Below, piece by piece: positions 11,384-23,544 of a stretch of DNA of 64,000 bases (positions are counted from its first letter, which is position 1; each line of letters begins with the position of its first letter). The translations under genes were made by a program, and so were the position numbers. The stretch spans positions 14,374,216 to 14,438,215 of the forward strand of contig OY754981.1 in assembly GCA_963576475.1 (NCBI GenBank), in the 5' to 3' direction. This stretch comes from Molanna angustata (Eukaryota; Arthropoda; Insecta; Trichoptera; Molannidae). The notes beneath the pieces are model-generated. The model was given only the letters and a program-made list of their open reading frames with translations. It had not been told where the DNA came from and searched no databases.

Positions 11384-12402
11384 TATTATACGTAACGTAT
11401 TTTTTAAATGATTAAACAATTTCAATTAATAAAGTACCTATATACAGATCAAAACTCATCAATCACCACTTTTCATAATCCAACATCTTTTGTCCCTTGA
11501 AAATAAATTCTCATGTATTGTCTATCATTTCAAAATTATATTGTTAAATAATCTAAACATTTAACCAAATATTACTTTTCTTCTTTTGAACAGTATACAT
11601 TAAATTGCCACATAGTACTCTTTGCAGCGTTAATTACCTTGTACAAACACAGATGATGATGATAATAATAAACATATCGCAAATTGTGTCTTTTTGCTTA
11701 GTTGAGATACCTATGTGGCTCAAGAAGTTTAGCGGCATATGTGTAGTATTGGGGTGGATTCGTAAGCACAAAATAAGCAGTATCATACATGGCGATTGTA
11801 TTTTTCTTAGTTCAGTGTAGTTTAATTTGTTTAACTTAAATGAATTATGGTTCGCTTTAAAAACCGTAAAACTATAGAAGGATTAGGTCAATTACTTATG
11901 TGTGTACGTGTAGTCATAATCCTATCTTTGCTTATCGCTTATCTTATCTGGAAGAATTCATGAATAGTAATATGCACATAATCGTGTTTTATTATTGTAT
12001 TTTAATTAATCCTTAGCGTTTCGAGGCGATCACAATGCACTTAATAATCCAACTATTTTTACTATTTGTGATAATTTTCTTAACTAGTAGGTATTTATTT
12101 TTATCTTTGATGTAAGTTACATTAGCACTTGTTATCTTTTCTCTTCGTTTTATTACAGAATTTTACTGTCTATTAATGTCAGTGTTTTGAATGTATTTTG
12201 TGATAAGAGAATATAACTTTACCTATACCTAATCGATTTTTATCACTAGACCTTGTAGTCATACATAATATCATAATACCATTGTATAATATCGAATGAG
12301 TTTTGTTCAAAGACCTTATAAATATAAGGTCTTTGATTTTGTTAAATTCCTTTTTATTCTGAGTGCAAGAATAATAGTTTGAATGCTTTTTCCTTCACAA
12401 TC
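11384..12402. other. AT-rich gene-free stretch
   Basis: No exon or named repeat is supported here. A small perfect hairpin lies at about 12309-12336 (CAAAGACCTTATA and its reverse complement). Confidence 0.45.
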
Positions 12403-13310
12403 ACAATATTTTTACTCTCCACACTATAATGGAATAGTGGAGAGTCATGATTTCACAATTTTTAAGCGTATTTTTTTTCATCAATTTCTCAACGGGTATC
12501 ATGTAGAGAGTGCACACTGTGAGTTTCGTTGTGGTGTGTTTGTATGTATGGGATACGGCGTACGCCGTACGGATTATCCTTTTTGTGTCTTCTCTACAGC
12601 CCAAACTATAAGTCCGATTGACTTCATATTGATATCATATATGTAAAGTCCATAAACTTAAATCTGATTAATTTCTTCTCTGTGATTACATCTTTCCAAA
12701 TTTTCAAAATGCTCTCACGGTCTGGAAAATCGAGATATTATTATATTATTTGAATTTTTGATACAATAAAATTACACTCATCAAAAATGCATTCAAGGAT
12801 GTCGAAATTTAAAGAAAAAAATCTATGGTTTACCATATCAATGTGAAATAAATTTCATATTTGTATGAAAAATGTACATAACAGAAGTAAAATAGCTTCT
12901 GTAAGAGAAAATTGAGTGATGAACTTCATATTGATATTGTATGTGTCTCTATAGACAAGTGTATTTTTTACTCTCCACTTCTATCTTCCTCAAGGGGTAG
13001 GCAGTGAGAACCGAACACTGCATTCTTCTATCTTGACACATACATCGCCTCATCAACATTCATACACTGTCTCATACATGCTCATCTTGCTTGTAATGCC
13101 ATTTTACTTAAAACTTCTCAACAGGTATCATGTAGAAAGTGCATACAATGATTTTCGTGACAATGTTTTGTGTGGATGGTGTATTGTGAAAACTTCTGTC
13201 CTCTAGAAATCTTATATTTGTTTAAGAGATTGTCAACCTTTCAAGAAGAAAAAATGAACAATTACTATGGTGTGGAGAGCTTAGTGTTGGCCACAACCCA
13301 CTCGTTTTTC
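12403..13310 (+). mobile_element. Repeat family X, copy 1
   Basis: About 900 bp aligned in reverse orientation with 54777-55922. The left end has TTTTTACTCTCCACACTAT with a local hairpin to AATAGTGGAGAG. The right end has ATGGTGTGGAGAG followed by GGCCACAACCCACTCG. A second CTCTCCACT and a second CAACAGGTATCATGTAGA inside suggest a dimeric structure. A short relative is at about 56535-56620. No conserved open frame survives in both copies. Superfamily not assigned. Confidence 0.65.
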
Positions 13311-14003
13311 TAAAAATGTCGTCCCGTTTCGTACCTTCATGGTATCCTTATACATAGAAAAAAATAAGGGAATGGTGAATTACGTGCACATCATACTATT
13401 ATTTCGATGTCGTATTTTATGGCATCCCATATACCTTTCAGATTGGTTTAGTTAGTGACTAATGATAATAGTGACTCGCGTGAGCGAGTTGCTTTATAAA
13501 TTGTATGGAAATTGGTTGCAGGAAAAATTTTATCAACACCTTTGTCATTTGAGGTTAGTAATAAGTTTATTACGTATTCGCATTTGATCACATTTATTAG
13601 ATAAATTATATTTCTCGACATATGTAAAGCGCCCTTGAGGTGGATACTCAAAAACGGCGCTAAATAAGTAAGCAAGCTTTATTATTATATTTTTTACGTA
13701 GTTGTATGATACCTACTTTTTTGAATACTACTATCTTTTATGCTAAAAATTTTCACGTTTAATGGCAACTTTTGACAGATCATCCGACCTAAAGCGAGCT
13801 GCGGTGTAAGGGTGGCAAGTTCAATGTCCGCGAGCTCTCTGGAACCTTTCGCTGTATTAACATACCGCTGTAGTGGCTTATTGTCGCACGCTCGACACCG
13901 AGGGCGATGAACTCGGCCTAGCGACGAACAAATATTCTTGCTTTCACTAGGCGCGCGCGCGAAAGAAATTTCTCGAAGTGGTCTGCCACTGGTGCATCCT
14001 ATG

Positions 14004-14141
14004 CGCTGTTCGTTTTCGCCAAGCGCTAATTTTTTTTATATGGGATTTGACGTTTGTTGTTTGTTATTGTAGAAAAAATTTCTACAACAAACGTCAAATC
14101 ACATACAAAAAAAAAATAGCGCTTGGCGAAAACGAACAGCG
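14004..14141. repeat. Near-perfect 138-bp inverted repeat
   Basis: The outer arms are CGCTGTTCGTTTTCGCCAAG and its reverse complement; inner arms share GATTTGACGTTTGTTGT and TAGAAA on either side of the centre. It is typical of a small palindromic MITE. It sits inside a 144-codon open frame, which is therefore unlikely to be a gene. GC-rich sequence on both sides (13790-14000 and 14150-14330) was not recognised. Confidence 0.7.
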
Positions 14142-14414
14142 TTTTCAATTTGACTTGGGGGCATGGTCAGGTAACAAGTCTTCTATTCGAGTCCACTGCA
14201 TGCGCCATGCGCGTATAGATTCTAATGTGTGCAGTGTGCATCCTCCGGGAAACCCGAAAGTTACGTTCGGTTTGCCTACGCACACTCCCCATTCAATTTT
14301 CCCCTCTAAGCCCCCGTTTGTGCAAAGCCTCATTCAGTACTTTCTTTATTATTACAAAACATTTAAAAAACACAAATCACTTTGTTTACACCACTTTTTG
14401 AGTTATTTTTAAAG

Positions 14415-14460
14415 GTCTACCGGTTTCGAAGCGACTGCTTCCTCCTCAGGACTGATTATA
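14415..14460 (+). repeat. Possible Penelope-like element remnant
   Basis: CGGTTTCGAAGCGACTGC followed by TTCCTCCTCAGG resembles the conserved terminal motif of Penelope-like retroelements. A degenerate relative lies at 53780-53820. The match is to a remembered motif style, not an alignment. Confidence 0.3.
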
Positions 14461-15175
14461 ACTAACTTTCTACTTTCTACGATTGTGTGTTACTGTTGTT
14501 GCGAGGTGGCAGTAGAGGGGGTGAGGGGGGTGGTAATGGTGGCGGGGTCAATTTATCCAATGGAAACATATTTATCAGTGGACTATTTGTTAAAATTTGG
14601 TTGTTTATAATATTTTCGCCTTTGTTTACTGCTTTCCTAATTTCTAAAGCTTCTAAATTTTCTAATCTATGACCCTGTTTCTGAACGTGTCAAATTTTGT
14701 TGTTTTTTAAAAGTTTTTTAAAAATGTACCACAAAGTTAATACAGAAATTATTAATAATATTACATAACATCTTAAAAATACAGTTTACCAAGAAATAAA
14801 ACAATCAAGAGTATAAACAATGAATATGGCCAATATGGGTACATATTATAGCGAGCGTAGCAAAAAAGAAGACAACAAATTAAGACATGTCCAGGGGAAC
14901 ACTCCTTAAACTCGGTCCAAGGAATGACAGATAAACACAATCACACGGACAGTTCAACCCGACCAGTGCCGCACAAAAACACAAATTCCTGATCTATTAA
15001 ATTGTTAGATTAGACAATTAGTAGAATTTATTTCATAAAATTTAGTTTAGTTGCTCTAAGCTATTGATAAGATCACTCTCGCCATATTTAGGTTCAACCC
15101 GGAATATGATAAAACCGATGCATGGTGGCCACGAGCAGTATTAGATATCGTCTGCAACGGAACTAAATACAGTTC

Positions 15176-15239
15176 TGTAGATAAATAGGCGATTATATTT
15201 TCAACGAAAGTTGAAAATATAATCGCCTATTTATCTACA
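15176..15239. repeat. 30-bp perfect hairpin with 4-base loop
   Basis: Arms 15176-15205 and 15210-15239 are exact reverse complements (starting TGTAGATAAATAGGCGAT) around GAAA. This is either a tiny MITE or palindrome; no gene is nearby to suggest a terminator role. Neighbouring sequence 14470-15170 and 15245-15640 shows no supported gene. Confidence 0.75.
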
Positions 15240-15649
15240 CGTTACAAGTTATTATATTTCAAATTCCCGGAATCTTTCATATTATTTTTTTGCACGTATG
15301 CGCACGTATGTTGAGATGCACTAAGTAAAATGTTGAGTTTCGCTTTGATTCGCAGACCCAACAAATATTCAAAAGGGCCCTTGTTACCATAAATCGGCGC
15401 TATGAAAATTAGTAAATATAAAACACAATCGTCTAACGAGCGTAGGCCATGAAATAACATTTGATTGATTACTCAATTATTTTTGAAATTGTATTTAAAA
15501 TAAACTTCTACGATGGCACCGCCAAATCTTTCTATAAGTTGTTGTCAATAATGGAATTCATGCTACAATGTCCGTGGAATAGATTTGGAGCATCCCAGTA
15601 GTTGAAATAAAATGGGTTTATAAACATTGAAATTTGTCGACATAAGCAT

Positions 15650-16865
15650 TTTTTCCAAATCTCACGCAGTCCACCACATAAATTGTATATCAAAATATAT
15701 CAATAAAAGAAGAACTTTCGTTTTTACAAATCTCACGCAGTTCATCACATAAAATGTATATCAAAATGTGTCAATGAAAGAACAACTTCCATTTTTACAA
15801 ATCTCACGCAGCCCACTGACGCGACCTCTCCTGTTCGCGTTATTTTCTATTTTGAAATCGGCGCTAAATCAGACCACAAACAAACATTTGTGAAAAAATA
15901 AAGTGTAAGAAAAAATATTTAACAATAAGACATAACCTGAAATGTGACAATACGAGTGACAGATGACAGTCGAAATTAGACACGCGTCGTGTCGACACGG
16001 ACCGCGCTCACTGCGGCCAGAGCAGCTGCAAACCGCACCAGAGGGTGTCGGTTAGGCTCGCTCCACATCAGCAGCCATGGATGTGACACCTGGAGTGCCG
16101 AGATGGATCGGCGCACAACCACTCGGCGAGAGAGCCGTTTTCCTGGACCGAAGCGGGTGCTGAGTTTTGAAAGTGCTCCAAACGCTGTTGGGTTGCGCTG
16201 GACCCTGGAGCAACGGCCTGCATCTCCTTGAGACTCGCGCTGCCGCTGTTCGCTCCCGCCAGTCACCCAACCGGCATCTGCCGGTGTCTGGGACCCGAGG
16301 TTGCTTTCGCCGATAGCCTTGTCCCTTCGCCCATCGACGACGGTCCATTCCGGCATTGTCGGTGCATCAGCACTTTCATGGCCGTGGCGAGAAAATTATG
16401 TGTGCCCCAAAACAATATTTGTGACATTTTCTTTATTTCCGTGTGACAATATTTCGGCTGTGTGATTTTAAGTTATTTATTTTATTTTAACGTGTGACGT
16501 CCAATATTGACTCTATTTATTTTTGATTTGTGACGTCCTAATTTATTACCAATTTTAATTATTTATTTTATTTCAAATTTTTATCATTTTATCTTGTGAC
16601 ATGACCGTGCCGTCTGACGTTTGTGCGCTGACATTTGACATTTGTGTATCGTCAGACCACGGCTTCAATTATCGTTTACTTTTTTTATACATCTCGTCCA
16701 GCGAGGTAATGTGTGGAATATCTAATTCCATAACAGACGTTGAAAGAAAGGTGAGCTCGAGCTCCAAGCCTCTTGGGAGGAGGGTATCACCACCACATAA
16801 ATTGTGTGTCAAAATTTGTTAATGAAAGAACAACTTCCATTTTTACAAATCTCACGCACCACATA
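15650..16865. repeat. GC island flanked by about 65-bp direct repeats
   Basis: A unit containing ACAAATCTCACGCAG, CACATAAATTGTATATCAAA and AATGAAAGAACAACTTCC occurs about 2.5 times at 15650-15815 and again at 16793-16860. Between them 15960-16400 is strongly GC-rich with overlapping open frames on both strands, then AT-rich DNA with three GTGTGAC/TGTGACGTCC-like phrases. The layout suggests one mobile or repeat unit rather than a gene, but I could not name it. A possible promoter or first exon cannot be excluded. Confidence 0.4.
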
Positions 16866-17094
16866 AAGTCCACCCATTTTTTGTTTCGAAGATTTATTTC
16901 TTTAGTCTATAAATTATGTCACTTGTGTATTAGTACATGATTACCATTACCTGAAACCGCAATAATAACGATGTCATTTTCTGTACTGTTGATAGAATAT
17001 TGTTTCTGATATGATATCCTTTCACTGGATTATTCTGGTGATCATTTGTAATCATGTTTATAGTGTTTCATTTATAAACCACAGTTTCTTATTA

Positions 17095-17782
17095 CTAGTT
17101 GCATGTAACACATGAGATCCAACTGTCGATGGCGATAGGTATTTTGTTTTCTACACAAAACATGTAGGTATGTATGTCAAGATAGGATAGTATGGAGATG
17201 TCAGTCCTACCCAGAATATGAAAACAGCAATATTAAAATATTTTTCTTAATAACATTGTTTGAGAAACTTTTAAAAAAAAAAGTTGCTAGATTTTGTATT
17301 TGTCTATATTTATACCATTTTTCAGCGTTCTAGCTTATGTGGTTTTTGAGATATATGGAAAAATAAAGTAAAAATCAAATGTTCCATTCCCAGCAGAGGA
17401 GAACTTTAATTAAATTCATTTCTCACGCAAATATTGCTTCTCTGGGCTGGAAACACTGGTTAGTTGGAAGACATTGCCATACAAAAATAACCTCGCCACT
17501 TGCGCAGGGTGCAAGGAAGTGTTCATTATTATTATATATTCTGATATTTTAGGCTCTGTGCATTGAGCGGATCAAAAGTTATAAGGGGACACACACTAAA
17601 TGTTGAGTATATCCATGTATGGAACATATATGCTGCGAATCCTCTAAGTTGGTGTTTTTGACTTCAAAGTTGAAAAAACCATGAAAAATATTGACCTGGC
17701 CAAATTTCGTGTATCACGGCTTGAAACTGTCGATATATTATGTTTAAAGAACTGAGGTCTCTTGAACAAATCGACAGTTGGA
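17095..17782 (-). mobile_element. Helitron copy H, internally deleted, carrying SINE-B
   Basis: Both termini are present: CTAG with hairpin at 17095 and TCCAACTGTCGA at 17782, with T and A flanks as expected. Parts of the body are deleted and the GT microsatellite is almost gone (GGGGACACACAC remains). SINE-B sequence occupies 17385-17530. Confidence 0.75.
17385..17530 (+). repeat. SINE-B fragment inside Helitron H
   Basis: It begins at the tRNA-related CCCAGCAGAGGAG junction and continues through TTGCTTCTCTGGGCTGGAAA to GCGCAGGGTGCAAGGAAGTG and an ATT-rich tail. The tRNA-like head is missing. The full copy is at 38697-38905. Confidence 0.7.
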
Positions 17783-18583
17783 TAATCGAGCAATACCTAG
17801 GGTTTATGTACAATAGATGTTTTCCACGATCGATTTAATACTAATATCAAACAATTCTTACACTGATTTCCATTTTACAAGCGGCTTTCCTTTAAAACAG
17901 TTCTATATGTAGTTTATCTTACGTAAGTACCTACTGTGAACAAGTAACATTATTTGCCTATAATAAGTAACATTATTTGCCTGTATTTTATTTAATACTA
18001 ATTCGTAATAAACACACAGTTATGAATGTAAGTTCTGTTGTTAGTAAATAAATAATTGTAATTTTCCATTAAGACCATTATTGTATCTCTAACTACTAGC
18101 ATGAAGATTTGCCAATGACTATCTTTTTTAACATTTTTTTTTATTGTTTTATGAATAACAGTTTTTACTCTTGTGTCATTCTTCCAAGTTTATATTTCTA
18201 TACATCCATAATAATTATATTTACGTAGCAATTAAGGAATTATGCTGACCTTCAGTTTATTTCCTAGAACGTAATATTAATAAGCACAATAATGTTTAAC
18301 AAGATGATAATACATAATAATTTACTGTAGAATAATATCCTCAACTGTTTCTTCTTGTGTAGTGTCATATTTATCCTATATTTTGACATTTTCGATCTTG
18401 TCAGTCCGTGCAATAATAAATAACCAATGTACCTACCTACATAGACGCCTGTCATCTTCGCGATGCTCACACTTTGCCCAAATGCAACATATTTTGGAAT
18501 TGATGTATGTAGGTATTAGTAATCCATAGTAACCCCTTTACCCAGCTATGTGTTCAGGTTTTTCTTAATAATACATTATATTC

Positions 18584-18888
18584 ATTCATTCATTCATTCA
18601 TACCATCACGGCATATCCCACAATGTGGGGTAACCAGCGAAAGGTGTGCGGGTGTGCATTGCCTTACAAAAGAGAGCACAACATATCTGTGTATACCCAC
18701 ACACCAGTCTCGTCTCACCTAAAAAGGCACTTTATTCAGAATGGGTGGTGAACCTCATTGCCGAACTATGTGAGATGTTATTGTTGCCTGTTGTATTTTC
18801 GATTACCCGGCTCTTACGGGACACTCGAAAACAATAATAGAAAAGAGTGGAAGCACTATTCTAAGCCGGTGCCTCACAGCTAAAATTA
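18584..18888 (-). mobile_element. Retroposon with 19-bp target duplication
   Basis: TTAATAATACATTATATTC at 18565-18583 recurs exactly at 19943-19961. Between them is a roughly 305-bp body on the - strand ending in a (GAAT)n tail at the left, plus Helitron G inserted near its 5' end. The body includes GGCTTAGAATAGTGCTTCC and a CCCACATTGTGGGATATGCC palindrome close to the tail. Simple-repeat tail and long duplication indicate a LINE-mobilised element (a SINE or 5'-truncated LINE). Confidence 0.65.
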
Positions 18889-19938
18889 TCCAACTGTCGA
18901 TTTGTTCAGGAGAACTTTGTTCTCTTAACATATCGACAATGTATCAAGCCAGAATACGCGAGAATTGTATGGAGAGGTCTACTTTTTTCATGGATTTTCC
19001 AACTTTGAAGTCAAAAAACACCAACTTAGAGGCTTCGCAGCATATATGTTCCATACACGGATTTACTCAGAATTCGGAGTAGAACATTTCGTGTGTCTGT
19101 GTGTGTGTGTGTCTGTGTGTGTGTCTGTGTGTCTGTGTGTGTGTCTGTGTGTGTGTGTGTCTGTGTGTCCGTCCCCCCCTTATAACTTTTGATCCGCTCA
19201 ATTTACAGAGCCTAAAATTTCAGAATATATAAACAGTTACAGGCCTACAAAACTTTTATACTCGGAATTTTGAATTTTTGTTTCAGTCAGGGGTTATCAA
19301 CTTTTGAATTTTTATTTTATTTTTCCATATATCTCAGAAACCATAAACGGTAGAACGCTGAAAATTGGTACAAACATAGACAAATACAAAATCTCAAATT
19401 AGTTTTTTCAAAAAAATTCCAGGGTTTCTCAAACATTTTTTATTAAGAAAAATATTTTTTTTATGATAAATTCATGAGTTTAACTGCCTATATTTCCAAA
19501 ACTTTTACAATTATCGAAAAAAGCCGAAACACCCCAACTAGATAATTTAATTTTCTATAAAAAATATAAACATTGTAGTAGAAGATCTCGATTTTTTTTT
19601 AACAATTTTTTTAAAAATTGAATTTAGTGACGACATCGCTTCATACATTTTGTATGGCAGTCGCCTATACACAATATGTAAGAAGACTTAATAGTTTGTT
19701 ACTTCATCTCCAAACATACATACATACCATCATGCAATTTGCATATTCTGGGTAGGAAAAAGGATCTTCTTCCATACTATCCTATCTTGACATACATACC
19801 TACATATGTTGTATAGAAAACAAAATATCTGAAAATATTCAATAATTTGTATCTATGGGTTTATAGTTTGGTACATATTCTTCAACTATACATACTATCG
19901 CTATCGACAGTTGGATCTCATGTGTTACATGCAACTAG
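18889..19938 (+). mobile_element. Non-autonomous Helitron, copy G
   Basis: Complete, 1,050 bp: TCCAACTGTCGATTTGTTC to hairpin and CTAG, flanked by A and T. It contains the longest of the internal microsatellites, a (GT)n/(GTCT) run at about 19090-19168 followed by GTCCGTCCCCCC. It lies inside the retroposon bounded by the 19-bp duplications, so it arrived after that element. Confidence 0.85.
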
Positions 19939-20212
19939 TATATTAATAATACATTATATTCTACTATAAATTCACATTTCAAATGTTTCACATCTTTCCT
20001 GTGTTTTTAAATTTAAATTTTCCATTTCTTGTTGATATATTTTAAACCAATATGAAGTATTCTTACATTGTCTGTCTTTATTGGTTTATTTTTTCCTATA
20101 TTTACTGCATAGAATAATAATAAAACTAGAATACTCATTCCCATACAATACCTCGCTGAAAAAGTGAAGCCGTTTTATTGGCCGGCTCGTGTCAATATAA
20201 TATATGTATGAC

Positions 20213-20405
20213 TCTCCTGGGGGGCAAGTCTGGTTCAATCAGCGAAATAAAAACCCTCACGATGACCCATATCATGGATATAATTATTATATGAAGTTCT
20301 TTAATATCTTTAGATGTCATAGAACTCCATATGATATTTATATCCATGATATGGGTAATCACGGGGGTTTTGATTTCGCCGGTCGGACCAGACTTGCCCC
20401 CCTGG
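20213..20405. mobile_element. Palindromic MITE, GGGGGGCAAGTCTGGT family
   Basis: The two halves are reverse complements: CCTGGGGGGCAAGTCTGGT on the left and ACCAGACTTGCCCCCCTGG on the right. Inner arms share ACCCATATCATGGATATA. It is about 190 bp with no coding capacity. Related sequence with the same GGGCAAGT end is at 48279-48440. Confidence 0.7.
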
Positions 20406-20426
20406 TAGATATTTTTTTTTTTTTTT

Positions 20427-20600
20427 TTTTAAATGAATATGTCCTTGTTAAACAAGTACATATACATCTTCCTACGTTCCCTAAAATAAGCAAATAAATG
20501 CTTGTGCTATAGGTGAACGAAATCGGTCGAGGCAGGATTCGAACTCGGGACCTCTGGATTACTAACCCAGCGCGCTAACCGCTCTGCCATCGACCCATCT
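20427..20600 (-). mobile_element. SINE-A, full length
   Basis: On the - strand it has a tRNA-like head with A box TGGCAGAGCGGTTAGCG and B box GAGTTCGAATCC, a possible anticodon arm CTGGGTTAGTAATCCAG, and outer pairing GGTCGA/TCGACC. A short body follows (ACGTAGGAAGATGTATATG, AACAAGGACATATTCATTT) and then a T-run on the + strand (A tail). Derived from a tRNA, possibly tRNA-Thr(AGT) if the loop TTAGTAA is read as an anticodon loop. Confidence 0.85.
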
Positions 20601-23544
20601 ACATTGTTCGTATAGTACTTGCTCGTAGCAAAATGTTGACCAAATTAGTCAACATAAAGCAGTCGCGTTTACTGCAGGCTAAAGAGTATTCTATACTATT
20701 ATTATTCTATGATCGACTGAGAATGCCGAAAATGATTTGTCTGGAGACAAATTAGGTAAATACTCCTACCTATCTCTCTAACTATTCTCTGTTCCATCAA
20801 AATTTCTATGATCTGAAATCAGATCTGAACTTCAATACATCCCATCCTATGATTATTGTGATATGTGCCGAAAATGAAATATATTATTTTTAAGGGATAT
20901 AATTGGACGCCCTTGGACGTTAATTAAATTGTCAATGTTTTTGATTGAGAATTCAATTTTTTTTATTATTTAAATTATTTTCACACAGAAGATACATAAT
21001 ATATAAGGTACCTACACAGATGTTAAATATTACATTCAAGTAGTTTAAAAAAAAAGATTACAAGAGATTAAGAAGTAAGTTTTAGATTAAATATAAGAAA
21101 TAAAAGGAGATATGACATATTGACAGGAATTTTATTACTATGCTTATCAAGTTGATTAGTAATTGCGTGAGTTATATTTTATAATAATTTATTAATAAGT
21201 TTTTCCCTTGCTGGAAATCGCACCCAGAACGCCGGATGAGTCAAATTTCTCAACACTATGCCACGGCTTACAACTTTAGATGTATCTTGTATTATTTTAT
21301 TTGGCAGATCTATCAAATGAATACGTAATACTTTAACGGATTATTCTGATAATGATAATTTTCTTTATTGTAATATTTCAATGTCGCGTGTGTGTCGTGA
21401 TTATGTCTACGACGACACTGGCAATTACTATGTTTCTTATGATCAGTCATAAAAGTGGTCACATTTAGAAGCCTTGAGGAAGGCCGCGTAGCCAGTAGGA
21501 AACTATAGCACGTGAAGTGTGTAGGTAGGTACAGCCCATATACAAATAATAAAACCACTAAATTTGTCCAATTTCCAAGAACTATATTAAAGTTTGGTGA
21601 TGTACTCTTCAAAGTTACCAAGTAAATGTATTTTACTTATGTTATTCTTGTATCATTTTACTTATTAAAGCGATATTCCTTCATTTTTGTGTATGTACTG
21701 TGCAATATACATCGTTTTTCGTATGTATTTTATGCAATATTCCATATTTTTGTGTTTTCTTTTAGAAGATTTCATCCCATTTCATTTTTATTTTATGAAA
21801 CATTCCATATATTTGTTTGTTTTGTAGAAGATTCATCCCTTAACGTGTTGTTTTTTTGCAACATTCGTCATTTTTCTTTTTTATTTTATGCAACATTTAT
21901 CATTTTTATTTTATGCAACATTCATCATTTTTGTTTTTTTTTTGTTCAATATTCCTATTTTTTGGAAAGTGTCTGATTTTCGTCTTTTAAGGAGGCATTC
22001 TTATATTTATGTTGTGTTTTATGATGCGTTCCTTTTTTATTCACCGGTTTTCATAATGCTAACTCAGTAGAAGTATTACAAATATAATTTTACTTTAGGC
22101 AACGTCTTATTTTATTGTTTTGAATAGAAATATTGAAATTTTTTAATGCAAAATAGGTATTGTTTTATCATAATAGTTATTAAATTTATTAGATAAATTC
22201 AAACCGATACTTAATAAATAATTATACTTTAAATGACTTCCAATTAATAATATTCTTTCTCGTGTAATTGTAACATAATAAGTTTACTATCTATTTTATA
22301 TCAAGTATTTATACCTACCTGCTTTTTTCGATATTTTTCTTTTTAGTTATTCAAACTGATTCGTGACTAGGGATTGCAATCTGGCATCAATTGTAATCCA
22401 GCCGAATTTTTATCGATCCGGCTGGATCCGATGGGATTGCACACATCACAACTATTTTTACTTTTCATTCCAAAATCAAAAATATAAAAGAATGATCGAG
22501 TGAGTGTATTATAAGGTTATAAAAAATATTTTTTTATGCAATATAGGTACTTTATTGACACTGTTAAAACAACAATATATTTATTTCTTGTTGACTTCTT
22601 AGATTAAATGTAACTAAATCAATAGTATCAACTGAGATCACAATAAATAGGCATTGCAGGAACGTCAAAATATCTCATTCTTATAATTATTATAATTAAT
22701 GGTAAAATTATCACATTAACGAGTTAAAAACGTCTTATTTTAAAAATATTTAATAATTATTATTTCGAGTCGATCGTAAAAAGTTATTTTTGAAAAAAGG
22801 AATCCTAGGAAACAAATTGTGCTATTGTGTCATTTGCCAATCGACTTTGAATGGTCCCTTTCGGGCGCGCTCTAACGGCGAAACGGTTAGTCTTAAAAAA
22901 AACGTTATTTATGAAAAATGTACTTTTGTAGCATATAAATTGTATAATTTGATAAATTGTTACAGCGGTTTAAGTATCACAGCAAGGGCGATTTCTGCGT
23001 AATCGGTTAATTTCGCCATATGAAAATATGGCCCCTTTCGGGCGCGCTCTAGCGGCGAAACGGTTAGTCTTACAAAAAACTTAATGAATAAGAAATATAG
23101 GAAATTTTGTCTACTTTAATTTTGTCTTGAATGATTTACCGAAAAAACGCTTTATTTTTGCGATATAGGCCGAAAACTGAAAAAAGTGCCAAAAATTCGT
23201 CAAAAAGTGCCCAAAAAACAAAGTTCCGGGCGAAATTTTTGCCCGCAAACTTCAAATTCGTGTTCAGCGACCCAAAAAACATAAAGGGTGAGAAAATAAA
23301 AACTATAGCAAAATTCGCTTCTGAGACCCTATTTTTTTGCTAATATGCCTAGCCTAATATGAATAATTATAATGACGATTAATCACGAAACGCAAACACA
23401 TCAATACCATTTTCTTATCGGATAGAAGAATTGCTACATATCTCTTTTTCTATTTCACTAAATCGAAGATTGTTTTTGTAATAGACCAAGAGCCAGCGAC
23501 TGCTAGTATGAAATATAAAGGCTATTTTTTCTGTGTAAGATTAG
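20601..23544. other. Gene-free stretch with low-complexity and small repeats
   Basis: The stretch is AT-rich. At 21700-21990 a degenerate array repeats TTTTATGCAACATTCATCAT-like units and creates a phenylalanine-rich open frame. At 22376-22445 a possible hAT-like start (CTAGGGATTGCAATC) is seen without a matching end. At 22853-22892 and 23031-23072 a CpG-rich 40-mer is repeated. No exon is supported. Confidence 0.45.
22853..23072 (+). repeat. CpG-rich 40-bp direct repeat pair
   Basis: Two copies share CCCCTTTCGGGCGCGCTC followed by TA(G/A)CGGCGAAACGGTTAG, at 22853-22892 and 23031-23072. They differ at a few bases, in a background otherwise almost free of CpG. Function and family unknown. Confidence 0.55.

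Noticed and set aside
12383..12646. Overlapping 87- and 67-codon open frames on both strands
   Set aside because: Inside repeat family X; not preserved in the second copy at 54777-55922.
13978..14412. 144-codon open frame on the + strand
   Set aside because: Its first third crosses a 138-bp palindrome, so the frame is produced by a hairpin repeat. No domain or splice context.
15976..16356. 126-codon GC-rich open frame on the - strand and overlapping frames on both strands
   Set aside because: Overlapping long frames on both strands are expected in a GC-rich block; no recognisable domain.
16601..16750. Possible exon ending in a good donor (AAAG/GTGAGC) in phase 0, a rival UGP first exon
   Set aside because: The peptide shows no UGP resemblance and lies inside the unit framed by 65-bp repeats; not strong enough to annotate.
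21626..21976. 116-codon phenylalanine-rich open frame
   Set aside because: Built from degenerate tandem repeats of TTTTATGCAACATTCATCAT-like units.
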